Positions 49,059 through 57,580 of a DNA stretch of 64,000 bases are shown here, piece by piece; the stretch's first letter is position 1, and every line of letters starts with the position of its first letter. Both the position numbers and the translations under genes were made by a program. Source of the stretch: an uncultured beta proteobacterium (GTDB lineage Bacteria > Pseudomonadota > Gammaproteobacteria > Burkholderiales > Rhodocyclaceae); the NCBI GenBank assembly GCA_903848955.1, contig CAINHS010000089.1, forward strand, positions 1 through 64,000. Reading direction: 5' to 3'. The notes below the pieces were generated by a model. That model had not been told where the DNA came from, searched no databases, and saw only the letters and a program-made list of their open reading frames with translations.

Positions 49059-49520
49059 TCAGGCAGCGAGGTCGCGCATTTCCGCATAAACCGCCTGCTC
49101 CATCTTGTGCATGGCCTCGCGCTGTGCGGCCGGCCATTGGTACTGCAGCGCCGTGGTTGTGACGCCTGCCCAGGACTGGTCCTTGACCGCCATGACGTCC
49201 AATTCCCAGAGCATGACCGCGGCGGGCGCCGCCGCTTCGATCTGCTGCCTGATCTGGCGCGCCTTGCCCTTGATGAGGAAGCTGATGTCGCCCGGACCGA
49301 TGATCTGCAACGAGGCCTGGCCGCTGCGACGCAGGTTTTCCAGTGCCGAACTGCCGCAATCGACGGCGAAGCGCAGGCACCCGGCATCCATCACCACGAC
49401 CCAGGTATAGGCTGAAGCGGGATAGCCGTCGGCGCCGCTGGTGAGCATCAGGCCGGGGGCGCCGGGACGCAGATAGCCGACCAGTCGTTCGGTCAGGGCG
49501 GGGCTGCTGTCAGCGTTCAA
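49059..49520 (-). CDS. Pyridoxamine 5'-phosphate oxidase-like (FMN split-barrel) protein
   Basis: This 153-residue protein resembles the flavin split-barrel fold: PGLMLTSGADGYPASAYTWVVVMDAG, then LRFAVDCGSSALENLRRSGQASLQIIG (key segments), where a small-molecule or flavin pocket is usual. No catalytic residue set was recognised. The preferred start is TTG at 49520, which overlaps the Nudix stop (TTGA) and has GGAGG seven bases upstream; a GTG 24 bases earlier is possible. It is co-directional with the phenol operon. Function unknown. Confidence 0.6.
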   Translation of the reverse strand: MNADSSPALTERLVGYLRPGAPGLMLTSGADGYPASAYTWVVVMDAGCLRFAVDCGSSALENLRRSGQASLQIIGPGDISFLIKGKARQIRQQIEAAAPAAVMLWELDVMAVKDQSWAGVTTTALQYQWPAAQREAMHKMEQAVYAEMRDLAA

Positions 49521-50044
49521 GTCACGGCCTCCGCCTGCCGCCACGGTGCCGTCAGGTCGAGTATCACCTGCTGCAGCCAGGCGTCGGTGGCCGTGCCTGC
49601 GGCGACAGGCGGCTGTTGCGGCAACTGCCCGCAGGCAAACAGCGCGGCTTCGCTGGCGTCGTCGCCGGCGACAAGGGAGCCGCCGACCGCATGGGCGCGA
49701 TAGGCGACGATCAGCACCTCGACATCGGCTTGCGAGTAAACCCCCGCCAGTTCATCCAGCACAATCTCCAGCCCGCTTTCCTCGCGTGCCTCGCGTATCG
49801 CCGCCCCGGCTACCGATTCGCCGATTTCGACATATCCCGCCGGTGGCGCCCAATATCCGGCCAGAGGTGCGTCGCGGCGGCGGATCAGTACCAGTTTTCC
49901 CTCATGCTCGATGACCGCCATGGCAACCGGCGCCGGGTTGCGATAGCTGATGAAGCCGCAGGCCGGGCATTGTTCGCGCTGCCGTTCGGCGATGATCGCC
50001 GGCACCATGCGCGAGCCGCACCGGCTGCAGTGTTGCGCCGTCAT
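49517..50044 (-). CDS. Nudix hydrolase with zinc ribbon
   Basis: This 175-residue protein starts with a CSRCG/CPACG zinc ribbon (about 6-27) and carries a complete Nudix box, GYVEIGESVAGAAIREAREE plus SGLEI (about 70-94), with the REExxEE Glu residues for Mg2+. It hydrolyses nucleoside diphosphates linked to other moieties. A Nudix gene also lies in the phenol cluster of Thauera aromatica as I recall, so the association may be functional. Its stop overlaps the start of the next gene. Confidence 0.87.
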   Translation of the reverse strand: MTAQHCSRCGSRMVPAIIAERQREQCPACGFISYRNPAPVAMAVIEHEGKLVLIRRRDAPLAGYWAPPAGYVEIGESVAGAAIREAREESGLEIVLDELAGVYSQADVEVLIVAYRAHAVGGSLVAGDDASEAALFACGQLPQQPPVAAGTATDAWLQQVILDLTAPWRQAEAVT

Positions 50045-50085
50045 TCAGGCGCTGTCCGGCGCTGCCTGTGACCGCCGTCGCGACA

Positions 50086-50676
50086 TCATGCCGACTTGGC
50101 GCGTTCGCGCTCTTCGTTTCCCGTCCAGCGCTTGAACAGGTTCAGCTCGATGCCCAGGTTGAACTGATCGAGAGCCTTGTTAACCGACTGATTGATGATG
50201 TCGTCGAGCGTTTTCGGCTGATGGTAAAAGGCCGGCAGCGGTGGCACCAGCACCGCACCGGTTTCGGTTACCTGCGTCATCAGTCGCAGGTGTCCGAGGT
50301 GGAGGGGGGTCTCGCGAATCATCAGCACCAGCCGGCGCCGCTCCTTCAGCGTCACGTCGGCGGAGCGGATCAGCAGGTTGGTGTTGAACGAGTTGGCCAA
50401 GGCCGAAAGCGTCTTGATGGAGCAGGGCGCAATCACCATGCCGTCGTGCCTGAACGATCCGGACGAGATGCAGGCGCCGACGTCGTTGACGTCATGCACG
50501 TGGGTGGCGAGTTTCTTGACGGCATCAATCGTGTAGTCGGTCTCGTACACGATCGTGCGCTTGGCCGAATCGGACATCACCAGATGTGTTTCCACCCCTA
50601 CCTGCCGCAGCACTTCCAGAATCCTCAGCCCGTAGATGGCTCCGCTCGCTCCCGAGATCCCGACTACCAGTTTCAT
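50086..50676 (-). CDS. ubiX: Flavin prenyltransferase UbiX family
   Basis: This 196-residue flavoprotein has the UbiX start MKLVVGISGASGAIYGLRIL, SDSAKRT (about 36), SSGSFRHDGMVIAPCS (about 73-88), and LKERRRLVLMIRETPLHLGH (about 109-128). It makes prenylated FMN from FMN and dimethylallyl phosphate, the cofactor of UbiD enzymes. It could serve both UbiD proteins of this window (52883 and 20134). ATG 50676 with AAGGA six bases upstream is chosen over three earlier in-frame starts, giving the usual family length. Confidence 0.92.
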   Translation of the reverse strand: MKLVVGISGASGAIYGLRILEVLRQVGVETHLVMSDSAKRTIVYETDYTIDAVKKLATHVHDVNDVGACISSGSFRHDGMVIAPCSIKTLSALANSFNTNLLIRSADVTLKERRRLVLMIRETPLHLGHLRLMTQVTETGAVLVPPLPAFYHQPKTLDDIINQSVNKALDQFNLGIELNLFKRWTGNEERERAKSA

Positions 50677-50700
50677 GTCCATTCCTTGTGTCATTAGTTT

Positions 50701-50729
50701 GGCCGGCAAGCCTTGTGCCGCTGCCGGCC
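50701..50729. other. Hairpin upstream of ubiX
   Basis: GGCCGGCA and TGCCGGCC form an 8-base stem around 13 bases in the 184-base gap between ppsC and ubiX. No T-run follows on either strand, so it is more likely an mRNA-processing or partial-attenuation element than a full terminator. Confidence 0.4.
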
Positions 50730-50860
50730 TTCACATTGATGTTTCATTCCCGGCGGCGTTGCCTTGCTCGCGCCATGTTGCCCCGGTATCCCGCATTGCC
50801 GATGGCAGGCCCATTGTTTCACTGCTGCCGCCGTCTGTCATCGGCTGCGGCAGCGCCGGG

Positions 50861-51547
50861 CTATGAGCTAAGCGGCGTCGCGCATTGTGTCCCTGTCGTT
50901 TCGATGACCGCAAAGCCGGCTGTCTCCAGCGCGGTGACGACCTCGCTCCCGACCTCGGCATGAAAGCGGAGAATGACCTTCTTCTCCGGGTAGCCCCATT
51001 CCGGCTGCTCATCCGCATGTCCGACCGGATACACCGCCTGCAGCACGGCTCCGGTCGCTTCCACCACGTCGACAATCCGCCCGAGTACGCCGGGGCCAAG
51101 CCTGACGGGTGCCAGCGTAACACCGCTGCGCCGTTCGCAGGCACCCAGGCAGTGGGCGGCGAGTTGGAATATCTCGTTGGCGGAAATGACGCCCACCACT
51201 TCGTCCTCGTCGAGCACCGGGAGTTGTGCCACGCCGAGCTCCCGACCCTTCAGCAGGCAATGCTCCATGGTGTCGTCCGCCCGGATCGTTGCCGGGTTGC
51301 GCACCATCACGTCACGCACCTTGAGGCGGGTGACGAAGAAGTTGAACTCGTCTGCATTCTGCGTGCGCAGAACGAAGCTGCCCATGCGCAGCAGATTGGC
51401 CCGGGTTACCAGTCCGCGCAGCCTGCCGTCGTCTACTACCGGCAGCGCGTGCAGATTGTTTTCGCTGAGGATCCGTTTCGCCTCGGAGACGAGCATGTCG
51501 CTCGGAATGACCGTCGGGTTTGCCTGCATCCAGTTGCGTACCATCAT
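50861..51547 (-). CDS. ppsC: Phenylphosphate synthase PpsC-like CBS-domain protein
   Basis: This 228-residue protein (about 24 kDa) has two CBS domains (MQANPTVIPSDMLVSEAKRI at 7-26 and RDVMVRNPATIRADDTMEHC at about 78) and an ACT-like C-terminal region. Size and domain set match PpsC of Thauera aromatica, the adenine-nucleotide-sensing subunit that stimulates phenylphosphate formation by PpsA/PpsB. ATG 51547 overlaps the stop of the Tm-1-like gene (ATGA). It is separated from ppsB by two genes, unlike the contiguous ppsABC of Thauera. Confidence 0.8.
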   Translation of the reverse strand: MMVRNWMQANPTVIPSDMLVSEAKRILSENNLHALPVVDDGRLRGLVTRANLLRMGSFVLRTQNADEFNFFVTRLKVRDVMVRNPATIRADDTMEHCLLKGRELGVAQLPVLDEDEVVGVISANEIFQLAAHCLGACERRSGVTLAPVRLGPGVLGRIVDVVEATGAVLQAVYPVGHADEQPEWGYPEKKVILRFHAEVGSEVVTALETAGFAVIETTGTQCATPLSS

Positions 51548-52830
51548 GGCCGTTTCTCCTTGTTGCCTTGTTTCCTGTCCGCTGCGGCGGGCATCGTGCC
51601 TGCCTTGTGCAGGCGGACGAACTCGTCGACTGCGGCACGGGCGAACTCCGGCGTGTACAGGTGCAGGGGAAGTTCCCTGACCCGGGCCGGATCGTCGAGT
51701 TTCTCCTTGAGGCGGGCGACAAAGGCGGCATCCGCCACCGGGTCGTAGATGGGTCGCCCCTCCTTGTCGAGCGATGACCAGCCCAGCAGCGGAATCAGGA
51801 ATGTCCAGGGCCCTCTGGCGCGATTCAGCCTTTCTGCGATGACGTCGGCGGCCTGACGCAACTCCTCGGCAGTGGTGCGAACCTGGACGCGCAGGGCATC
51901 CTGCACGTACTGCACGCGATCCCTGGTCAGTTCCAGCATGTCGGCACGGCCGCCATAGGACAGGATGTCGAGGCCGCAGGGCGCCAGCACCATGGGAATG
52001 CCGGTTTCCACCGCGGCCATCAGCCGGTCCGGTCCGGGATCGCGGTTGCCCTTGAACAGGTGTTCCATGATGCCGCCGGTGCAGATGTCGAGCACCCCGT
52101 GAAAGGCGCCGTCGCGGATCATCTCCTCCATCGCCCGGTCGCCCTTGCCCTGGGCATGGCAGACGATGGGGGTGAAGCCGGCATCCTCCAGCATGGCCAG
52201 CGCGCTTTGCACCGCCATTTCGCCGAAGCCGAATGAGGAGATGGCGACGCAGGGCTTGTCGAAGGTGATATTGGTACCCTGAGTCATCTCGACCATGCCG
52301 CAGATGGCGCCGACCGCGTTGATGATCTGCGCCTTGAGCAGCGGATTCATCTTGACGATGTCGAGCACCGTGTGGTGCATGGTGATGTCGCGCGTGCCGA
52401 CGTACTTGTCGATGTAGGCAGGGTGCGCCGCCATCGGCGAGGCCATCAGCTTCGGCATGCCGAAAGGCAACTGCTTCATGATCGAGGTGGCAACCAGGGT
52501 GGCGGTGCCGCCGCCGATGCCGATGATGCCGTGCACGCGTCCCTGCCTGACCAGATCGTCGACAATCGCCGCCGCACCGCGGATCTGGTTGTTGGTGGCG
52601 GTGTCGCGATCGGAGCGGTACTTCTCGCGCACCACTTCGATGGGCAGGCCGCCGCGCGCCGCGACGTCCTCGGTGCGGATGTCGCCGGCGAAGGGCGGCG
52701 CTTCCTCCATGCTGAAATCAAGCAGGATCGGCTCGTGGCCGCGATCTGCAATCAGTTGTTTGACGAAGACGATGTCCTCGCCGCGCGTGTCCAGGTTGCA
52801 GACGATGACGATGCCTTTTTTGGAGTTCAT
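51544..52830 (-). CDS. Tm-1-like ATP-binding domain protein (UPF0261)
   Basis: This 428-residue protein belongs to the UPF0261/Tm-1-like family: KGIVIVCNLDTRGEDIVFVK at the N-terminus, GIIGIGGGTATLVATSIM (about 100), FGFGEMAVQSAL (about 200) and VLAPCGLDILSYGG near 290. The family is named after the tomato Tm-1 N-terminal domain, which binds ATP; bacterial members have no agreed reaction. It sits between the UbiD gene and ppsC and overlaps the latter by four bases. Its placement inside a phenylphosphate operon suggests a role in phenol activation or carboxylation, possibly nucleotide-dependent; this is inference. Confidence 0.82.
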   Translation of the reverse strand: MNSKKGIVIVCNLDTRGEDIVFVKQLIADRGHEPILLDFSMEEAPPFAGDIRTEDVAARGGLPIEVVREKYRSDRDTATNNQIRGAAAIVDDLVRQGRVHGIIGIGGGTATLVATSIMKQLPFGMPKLMASPMAAHPAYIDKYVGTRDITMHHTVLDIVKMNPLLKAQIINAVGAICGMVEMTQGTNITFDKPCVAISSFGFGEMAVQSALAMLEDAGFTPIVCHAQGKGDRAMEEMIRDGAFHGVLDICTGGIMEHLFKGNRDPGPDRLMAAVETGIPMVLAPCGLDILSYGGRADMLELTRDRVQYVQDALRVQVRTTAEELRQAADVIAERLNRARGPWTFLIPLLGWSSLDKEGRPIYDPVADAAFVARLKEKLDDPARVRELPLHLYTPEFARAAVDEFVRLHKAGTMPAAADRKQGNKEKRP

Positions 52831-52882
52831 TTTCGCTGTCTGGTTGCAACGCCGGCAGGCAGGTCCGCCTGCCGGCGCCGGG

Positions 52883-54451
52883 TCACTTGCCGCTCTTGGG
52901 TTTCTTCACTTCCGGCCGCGTCAGCCTGTTGATCATGCCGGCCACCGGGCTGGTGCCGGCAAAGCCGTATTCGTTCCAGCGGTCGGAAACCTTCTGCAGC
53001 ACGGTGCGATCCATGAAGATTTCGTTGGGCTTGTTGCTCCACTCATAAGGCGTGCAGGCATCGAGAATGATGCGGCTGGTGATGTCGCGCGCCTCGATCG
53101 GCAGGCCGGGATCGAGCGGCGTGGAGCGGCCGCGGTCGATGATCTGGGCCGAGCGTTTCGGATCGAAACGGGTGGCCAGCGCCCACCAGACCCGGTCCCA
53201 GTCGTCGGCTTCGATGTCATGGTCGACGACGATCACGCCTTTCACGCCATAGTGGCCGGTGGTGGTGGCGATGACGGCATTGCCGACGTGATTGGAGTGA
53301 CCCGGATACATCTGCTTGACCGAGACCACGACCCAGAAGCGGCCGCAGGCTTCGGGCGGGATATACACGCTCTGGATGCCCGGCACCTTCATGGTCTCGA
53401 GGTCATGCCACAGCGTTGCGGTGCGGTTCAGGGACTGGATCATGTGGATGTCGTTGATCGGTTTGCCCACGGTGGTCGCCCACATCACCGGCTTGTTGCG
53501 ATGCAGGATGCGTGCGATGCGCAGCACCGGCTTCGGATAGTCCTTGCCCTTGTTGCCCGAGTAGTAGCCGGTGTATTCGCCGAAGGGGCCCTCGTCCATC
53601 AGTTCGTTGGGATCGATCCAGCCCTCGGCGATGATCTCGGCATTGGCCGGCAGGGTCAGTCCGGTCAGTTCCGACTTGAATACCTCGACCGGCTTGCCGC
53701 GCAGCGAACCGGCTACCTCGTACTCATCCACCTGCGCGCTGACCAGCGTCGAGCCGGCCAGGAACAGTACCGGGTCGGTTCCCACCACATACGCGGCGGG
53801 CATCAGTTCGCCGCGTTCCTGGTACTTCTTCATGTGCATGTCGCCGTGCTTGCCCTTGATGATCTGCGAGCCGAGGATGTTCTTGCCCAGCACCTGGGCG
53901 CGGTAGGTGCCCAGATTGGTCCAGCCGGTGTCGGGATCCTGGGTTACCAGGAAGCCGGAGGTGACGAAAAAGCGCCCGCCGTCGTCAGGGTAAAACCAGG
54001 GCGAGGGGAACATCTCGATATCGACGGCATCGCCCGTGATGATGTTTTCCTTCACTTGCGGATTTTTGACGAACTTCGGCTTGACCATGGTCTTGGTGGT
54101 CAGTTCCATCCACTTCTTGGCGAGCTGGCTCATCGACAGCGACGGGTCCTGTTCCAGTGCAATCGCCAGGCGCTTTGTGGTGGTGAAGGCGCTGGTGAAA
54201 ACCGGAATGTCGTAGCCCTTGACGTTTTCGTAGAGCAGCGCCGGTCCCTTCTGTTCCTCATTGACCTTCGAGACGTGACACAACTCGAATTTCCAGTCAA
54301 CCTCGGTCTTGACGCGATGCAACTCGCCATTGAGATCGAGGGCGGCGATGTAGCTGCGGATATCGTCGATGGGTTTTGCTTTGGCCGGGGCTTTCGCGGG
54401 TGCTTTGGCTGAGGCTTTGGCTTTGGCTGGTGCTTTGGCTGGTGCTTTCAT
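52883..54451 (-). CDS. Phenylphosphate carboxylase UbiD-type subunit (PpcA/PpcB-like)
   Basis: This 522-residue UbiD-family protein has a low-complexity Ala/Lys/Pro N-terminal tail (residues 2-26) and a catalytic-domain block DEGPFGEYTGYYSG (about 287-300), with SVKQMYPGHSNHVGNAVI near 385 and VVDHDIEADDWDRVWWALATRFD near 415 (key Asp and Arg). It strongly resembles the alpha/beta UbiD subunits of phenylphosphate carboxylase, which carboxylate phenylphosphate to 4-hydroxybenzoate using CO2 and release phosphate. Thauera has two such subunits plus gamma and delta; here only one is found. prFMN would come from UbiX. Confidence 0.85.
   Translation of the reverse strand: MKAPAKAPAKAKASAKAPAKAPAKAKPIDDIRSYIAALDLNGELHRVKTEVDWKFELCHVSKVNEEQKGPALLYENVKGYDIPVFTSAFTTTKRLAIALEQDPSLSMSQLAKKWMELTTKTMVKPKFVKNPQVKENIITGDAVDIEMFPSPWFYPDDGGRFFVTSGFLVTQDPDTGWTNLGTYRAQVLGKNILGSQIIKGKHGDMHMKKYQERGELMPAAYVVGTDPVLFLAGSTLVSAQVDEYEVAGSLRGKPVEVFKSELTGLTLPANAEIIAEGWIDPNELMDEGPFGEYTGYYSGNKGKDYPKPVLRIARILHRNKPVMWATTVGKPINDIHMIQSLNRTATLWHDLETMKVPGIQSVYIPPEACGRFWVVVSVKQMYPGHSNHVGNAVIATTTGHYGVKGVIVVDHDIEADDWDRVWWALATRFDPKRSAQIIDRGRSTPLDPGLPIEARDITSRIILDACTPYEWSNKPNEIFMDRTVLQKVSDRWNEYGFAGTSPVAGMINRLTRPEVKKPKSGK
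54374..54448 (-). repeat. Ala/Lys/Pro-coding tandem repeat at the UbiD N-terminus
   Basis: Residues 2-26 of the UbiD protein consist almost only of K, A, P and S in repeats such as APAKAPAKAK, encoded by near-identical short units (GCTTTGGCTGGT on the plus strand). It resembles histone-H1-like or disordered linker tails and is not part of the UbiD fold. Such repeats can vary in length by slippage. Confidence 0.75.
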
Positions 54452-54503
54452 TGTCGCTCCGTAGTCGTTCAGGTGATGGGATTGAAATTGAATCTCGGGC
54501 TGG

Positions 54504-55631
54504 CTAGCTGAGTTTCTTTCCGGTCAGCAGACTGGAAAGAATGTAATCCATTGCTGAAGCACTGCCTGCAGATACGGCAGTCTGCCGCTTGTTGCTCCAT
54601 ATCGTTTCCGGCCGCGCCTGCAGGATGAAGACGTTGCCGCCGGCGGGGAGGTCCTTGTCGATCGCCCATTCGATATCCATCGGGCGGCCGTAGTGCTTTT
54701 CGATCTGCTTGCCCATCCAGGCCAGTTCGGTGACTTCATCGTCGATGATCGACTGCACGTTCTGGCGCTCGAAGGGGATCTCGGTGGCGACGGATTTCTG
54801 CGTCTTCAGGTCGACGGTGTAGCAGAGCTCCTTCTTGGAAATGGTGCGCTCCATGATGTCGAGTGCCACCTTGTTGACCACGAAGTGGTCGGGCGTCACC
54901 TCGCCCGAAACCACCGATTCGCCAAATCCGTAGTTCGAGTCGATGACGATCACCGAGCGGTCGCCATTGATCGGATGGATGGTGAACATCACGCCTGCGG
55001 AAAACGAATTCGCCATCTTCTGGATGCCGACGCTGATCGCGACCTGCTCGTGGGGGAAGCCCATTTTCATGCGATAGGCGATGGCGCGACCCGTATATAG
55101 GCTCGAGATGCAGCGGCGCACATGGTGCATCACGTCGTCGATGCCGCGAATCCACAGGTAGGTATCCTGCTGGCCCGCAAAACTTGCGCCGGGCAGGTCC
55201 TCGGCCGTGGCACTGGAACGTACCGCGACCGGGACCGCCGGAACACCGCAGCGTATCGACAATTTGCGGTAGGACTCGGCAATCAGATCCTCCAGTTCGA
55301 TGGAGATGGGCCGCGATTCGATCATCTCGCGGATGGCGCCGGAGGCTGCTTCGAGCTTGTCCATGTCGGCATGGTCAAGATCCTTCAGCAAGCCGGTCAC
55401 TTCGGGCTGGATCCCGGCTTCGCGCATGAACTGCGCATAGCCGTTAGTCGTCAGGGCGAAGCCCGGCGGCACCCGCACCCCGGCATTGATGAGTTCGCCG
55501 AGGGAGGAGCACTTGCCTCCTACCAGCGCGACGGAGTCCTTGTTGCACTCCTCGAACCAGCACACTTTCGGCATTGCGCTATCCATCCCGGCCTCCCTGA
55601 GAATCCTGCCAATTGCCAAAGCGCTGCCCAT
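54504..55631 (-). CDS. ppsB: Phenylphosphate synthase PpsB (ATP-binding PEP synthase-like subunit)
   Basis: This 375-residue protein corresponds to the N-terminal ATP-binding part of phosphoenolpyruvate synthase: ALVGGKCSSLGELINAGVRVPPGF (key part, about 35-58), VAVRSSATAEDLPGASFAGQQDTYL (key part, about 138-160), FTIHPINGDRSVIVIDSNYGFGESVV (about 220) and IEWAIDKD with ILQARPET near the C-terminus. It phosphorylates the PpsA histidine using ATP, giving AMP and phosphate. ATG 55631 follows AGGAGGA. It is 21 bases downstream of ppsA. Size (about 41 kDa) matches PpsB. Confidence 0.92.
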   Translation of the reverse strand: MGSALAIGRILREAGMDSAMPKVCWFEECNKDSVALVGGKCSSLGELINAGVRVPPGFALTTNGYAQFMREAGIQPEVTGLLKDLDHADMDKLEAASGAIREMIESRPISIELEDLIAESYRKLSIRCGVPAVPVAVRSSATAEDLPGASFAGQQDTYLWIRGIDDVMHHVRRCISSLYTGRAIAYRMKMGFPHEQVAISVGIQKMANSFSAGVMFTIHPINGDRSVIVIDSNYGFGESVVSGEVTPDHFVVNKVALDIMERTISKKELCYTVDLKTQKSVATEIPFERQNVQSIIDDEVTELAWMGKQIEKHYGRPMDIEWAIDKDLPAGGNVFILQARPETIWSNKRQTAVSAGSASAMDYILSSLLTGKKLS

Positions 55632-55652
55632 TGTCGATGTCCTCCTGCGGCA

Positions 55653-57488
55653 CTAGCGGGTGATCGAAATCACACCCGAAGAACCATCGACCCGGATCGT
55701 CATTCCGGTCTTGATGATCTTGGTGCCATGCCCGGTGCCTACTACTGCCGGCAAGCCGTACTCGCGACAGACGATGGCGGCGTGGCTCATGACGCCGCCG
55801 ACATCGGTGATGGCCGCCTTGATCTTGGCGAAGGCCGGCGCCCAGGATGGAGAGGTCGTTGGGGCTACCAGGATTTCGCCGTCCTGCAGATCGCGGATGT
55901 CCTCGGCACTGCGGCAGACGCGGGCCTTGCCCTCGACGATGCCGGGACTGCCGGCAAAGCCCTTGAGCTCGGTGATGCTGTCGGGATCGCCGACCTCCTG
56001 CACCGCCGACCAGTCGGCCAGAGACTTGTTGGTGACGCCCCAGAGCACGATGGTGAAGGGCTCCTGGATGACTTCAGGCGCCACGCCGATGGCCGGGGGC
56101 GCGCTCCACTGCCGGAACTTGTCCATGACCCCCTTGCGCCACTCGATTTCCGGCGGCCAGGTCGCGGTGCCGCGCGGCGTGACGCCGGTAGCCCAGGCGG
56201 TGACCACGTCCCACAGCGCCTGCTTGACCTCGTCGCGGCGCAGGTACCAGATGTCCTCGATGTCCTTGATCAGGCCGTGGTCCTTCATGATTGCCGCCAC
56301 CTCGCGCATCTTGTTCCAGAACACCGAGTGGAACCAGTGCTCGACGTAGAACAGGTGGTTTTCGACGTAGGGGAAGACCGTCTTGGCGCAGCCCAGCAAC
56401 TCGTCGAATTGCTTCAGGTCGGCTTCGTTGCTGATCAGGGCGCGGTATTCCGCGGTGATGCGGTCGCGCTCGGCGCGCACCTGTTCGGTCGGGCGATCGA
56501 TGCTGGCGCCGGTCCGCAACTTGGCGACGTAGGTCTGGATGCCGGACAAGGGGATGTCGAGGGTATCGTTCCAGCTGCGGTCAGTGTGGAACCAGCCGGT
56601 GCCGGTGGAGATGTTGAACCACGGGTAGCGCGCCTTCTCGAAGGCGGCCAGCCATTCCGCACCCTTCGGCAGCTTCTCGACGGCGGCCTTGACCGCCACC
56701 CAGTCGCGCGCGCCGGTTACCGCCTGGTCGACCCCGAGCGCTATCGCCTGCTTCGCCAGTTCCTTCAACTCGTCATCCGGCTTGTACATGATGACGTCAA
56801 TGCCCGAGATCATCTGCGTAATACGCTGCAGCGGAATGCTGGGGAACAGCTTCTGCGTGAAGTCCATGAAGAAGACATAGGCCGCATAGCCGAGGTTGAG
56901 GAACTCGAAGTGATACTGCCAGCATTTGATGCCGAGATTGATCAGGTCGTCATAGTTCTTGATCAGGTGGTAGCCCTTTGATTCGCCTAGGGCGTCGGTG
57001 ACCACCGAGATGTCCTCGAGATCCGGCAGCGGCGCAATCTGCAGGTCCTCGAGTTCCTTGATGGTGGCTTCCATCTTGATCTTCCACTTCGCCTCCAGCG
57101 CATCCCAGTTCTTGTAATAGAAGCCGGCCCGCTCCATGAAATTCGGCACGCGGCTGCCGATTTCGGCGCCGTCCTTGACCGGCACCGGCGAGATATAGAC
57201 GTAGCCGTTGATGATGCGGTGGTCTACGCCGCGCACCGGCGGCACCTGGAAGATGCGGTTGTTGAATTGCGAAAGGGCAAGGTACCAGGCTTCGTCCCAG
57301 ATGGTGTCGAAGGGGTAGAGCGGCTCCGGATAGTGGAGTCCGTCATAGAACCAGAACGTCTCCTTTTCGTACTGGTTGCGTACCGGGTCGTCGGTGACGA
57401 ACTGGTACTGGTACGGGTACATCCTTTCCCAGCCCTCGGTGCCGGGAATCGTCGCGGCCTTTACATCGTGCGGAATCGGAAACTTCAT
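55653..57488 (-). CDS. ppsA: Phenylphosphate synthase PpsA (phosphohistidine subunit)
   Basis: This 611-residue protein corresponds to the central PEP-utilising mobile domain of PEP synthase preceded by a long phenol-binding region. The phosphoryl-carrying His is His569 in VGGVMSHAAIVCREYGLP, the same residue number reported for Thauera aromatica PpsA. The enzyme transfers the beta-phosphoryl group of ATP to phenol, yielding phenylphosphate, AMP and Pi; this makes phenol uptake irreversible. ATG 57488 (AGGAGA upstream) is chosen over a 31-codon extension that crosses the sigma-54 promoter. First gene of the phenol operon. Confidence 0.94.
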   Translation of the reverse strand: MKFPIPHDVKAATIPGTEGWERMYPYQYQFVTDDPVRNQYEKETFWFYDGLHYPEPLYPFDTIWDEAWYLALSQFNNRIFQVPPVRGVDHRIINGYVYISPVPVKDGAEIGSRVPNFMERAGFYYKNWDALEAKWKIKMEATIKELEDLQIAPLPDLEDISVVTDALGESKGYHLIKNYDDLINLGIKCWQYHFEFLNLGYAAYVFFMDFTQKLFPSIPLQRITQMISGIDVIMYKPDDELKELAKQAIALGVDQAVTGARDWVAVKAAVEKLPKGAEWLAAFEKARYPWFNISTGTGWFHTDRSWNDTLDIPLSGIQTYVAKLRTGASIDRPTEQVRAERDRITAEYRALISNEADLKQFDELLGCAKTVFPYVENHLFYVEHWFHSVFWNKMREVAAIMKDHGLIKDIEDIWYLRRDEVKQALWDVVTAWATGVTPRGTATWPPEIEWRKGVMDKFRQWSAPPAIGVAPEVIQEPFTIVLWGVTNKSLADWSAVQEVGDPDSITELKGFAGSPGIVEGKARVCRSAEDIRDLQDGEILVAPTTSPSWAPAFAKIKAAITDVGGVMSHAAIVCREYGLPAVVGTGHGTKIIKTGMTIRVDGSSGVISITR

Positions 57489-57564
57489 CGAATGTCTCCT
57501 GCTAGCATTATTTTTGGATATCGGAAATCCGGGCATGTTCAGGCGCCGGGAGCGGGAGATGTAC

Positions 57565-57580
57565 AGCAAGGCCTGTACCA
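57565..57580 (-). promoter_or_regulatory. Sigma-54 (-24/-12) promoter of ppsA
   Basis: On the minus strand TGGTACAGGCCTTGCT matches the consensus TGGCACG-N4-TTGCW, with invariant GG and GC at the right spacing. It lies 76 bases upstream of the ppsA ATG and is read toward it. The divergent gene encodes a sigma-54-dependent activator, so the pairing is functionally coherent. Confidence 0.8.
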
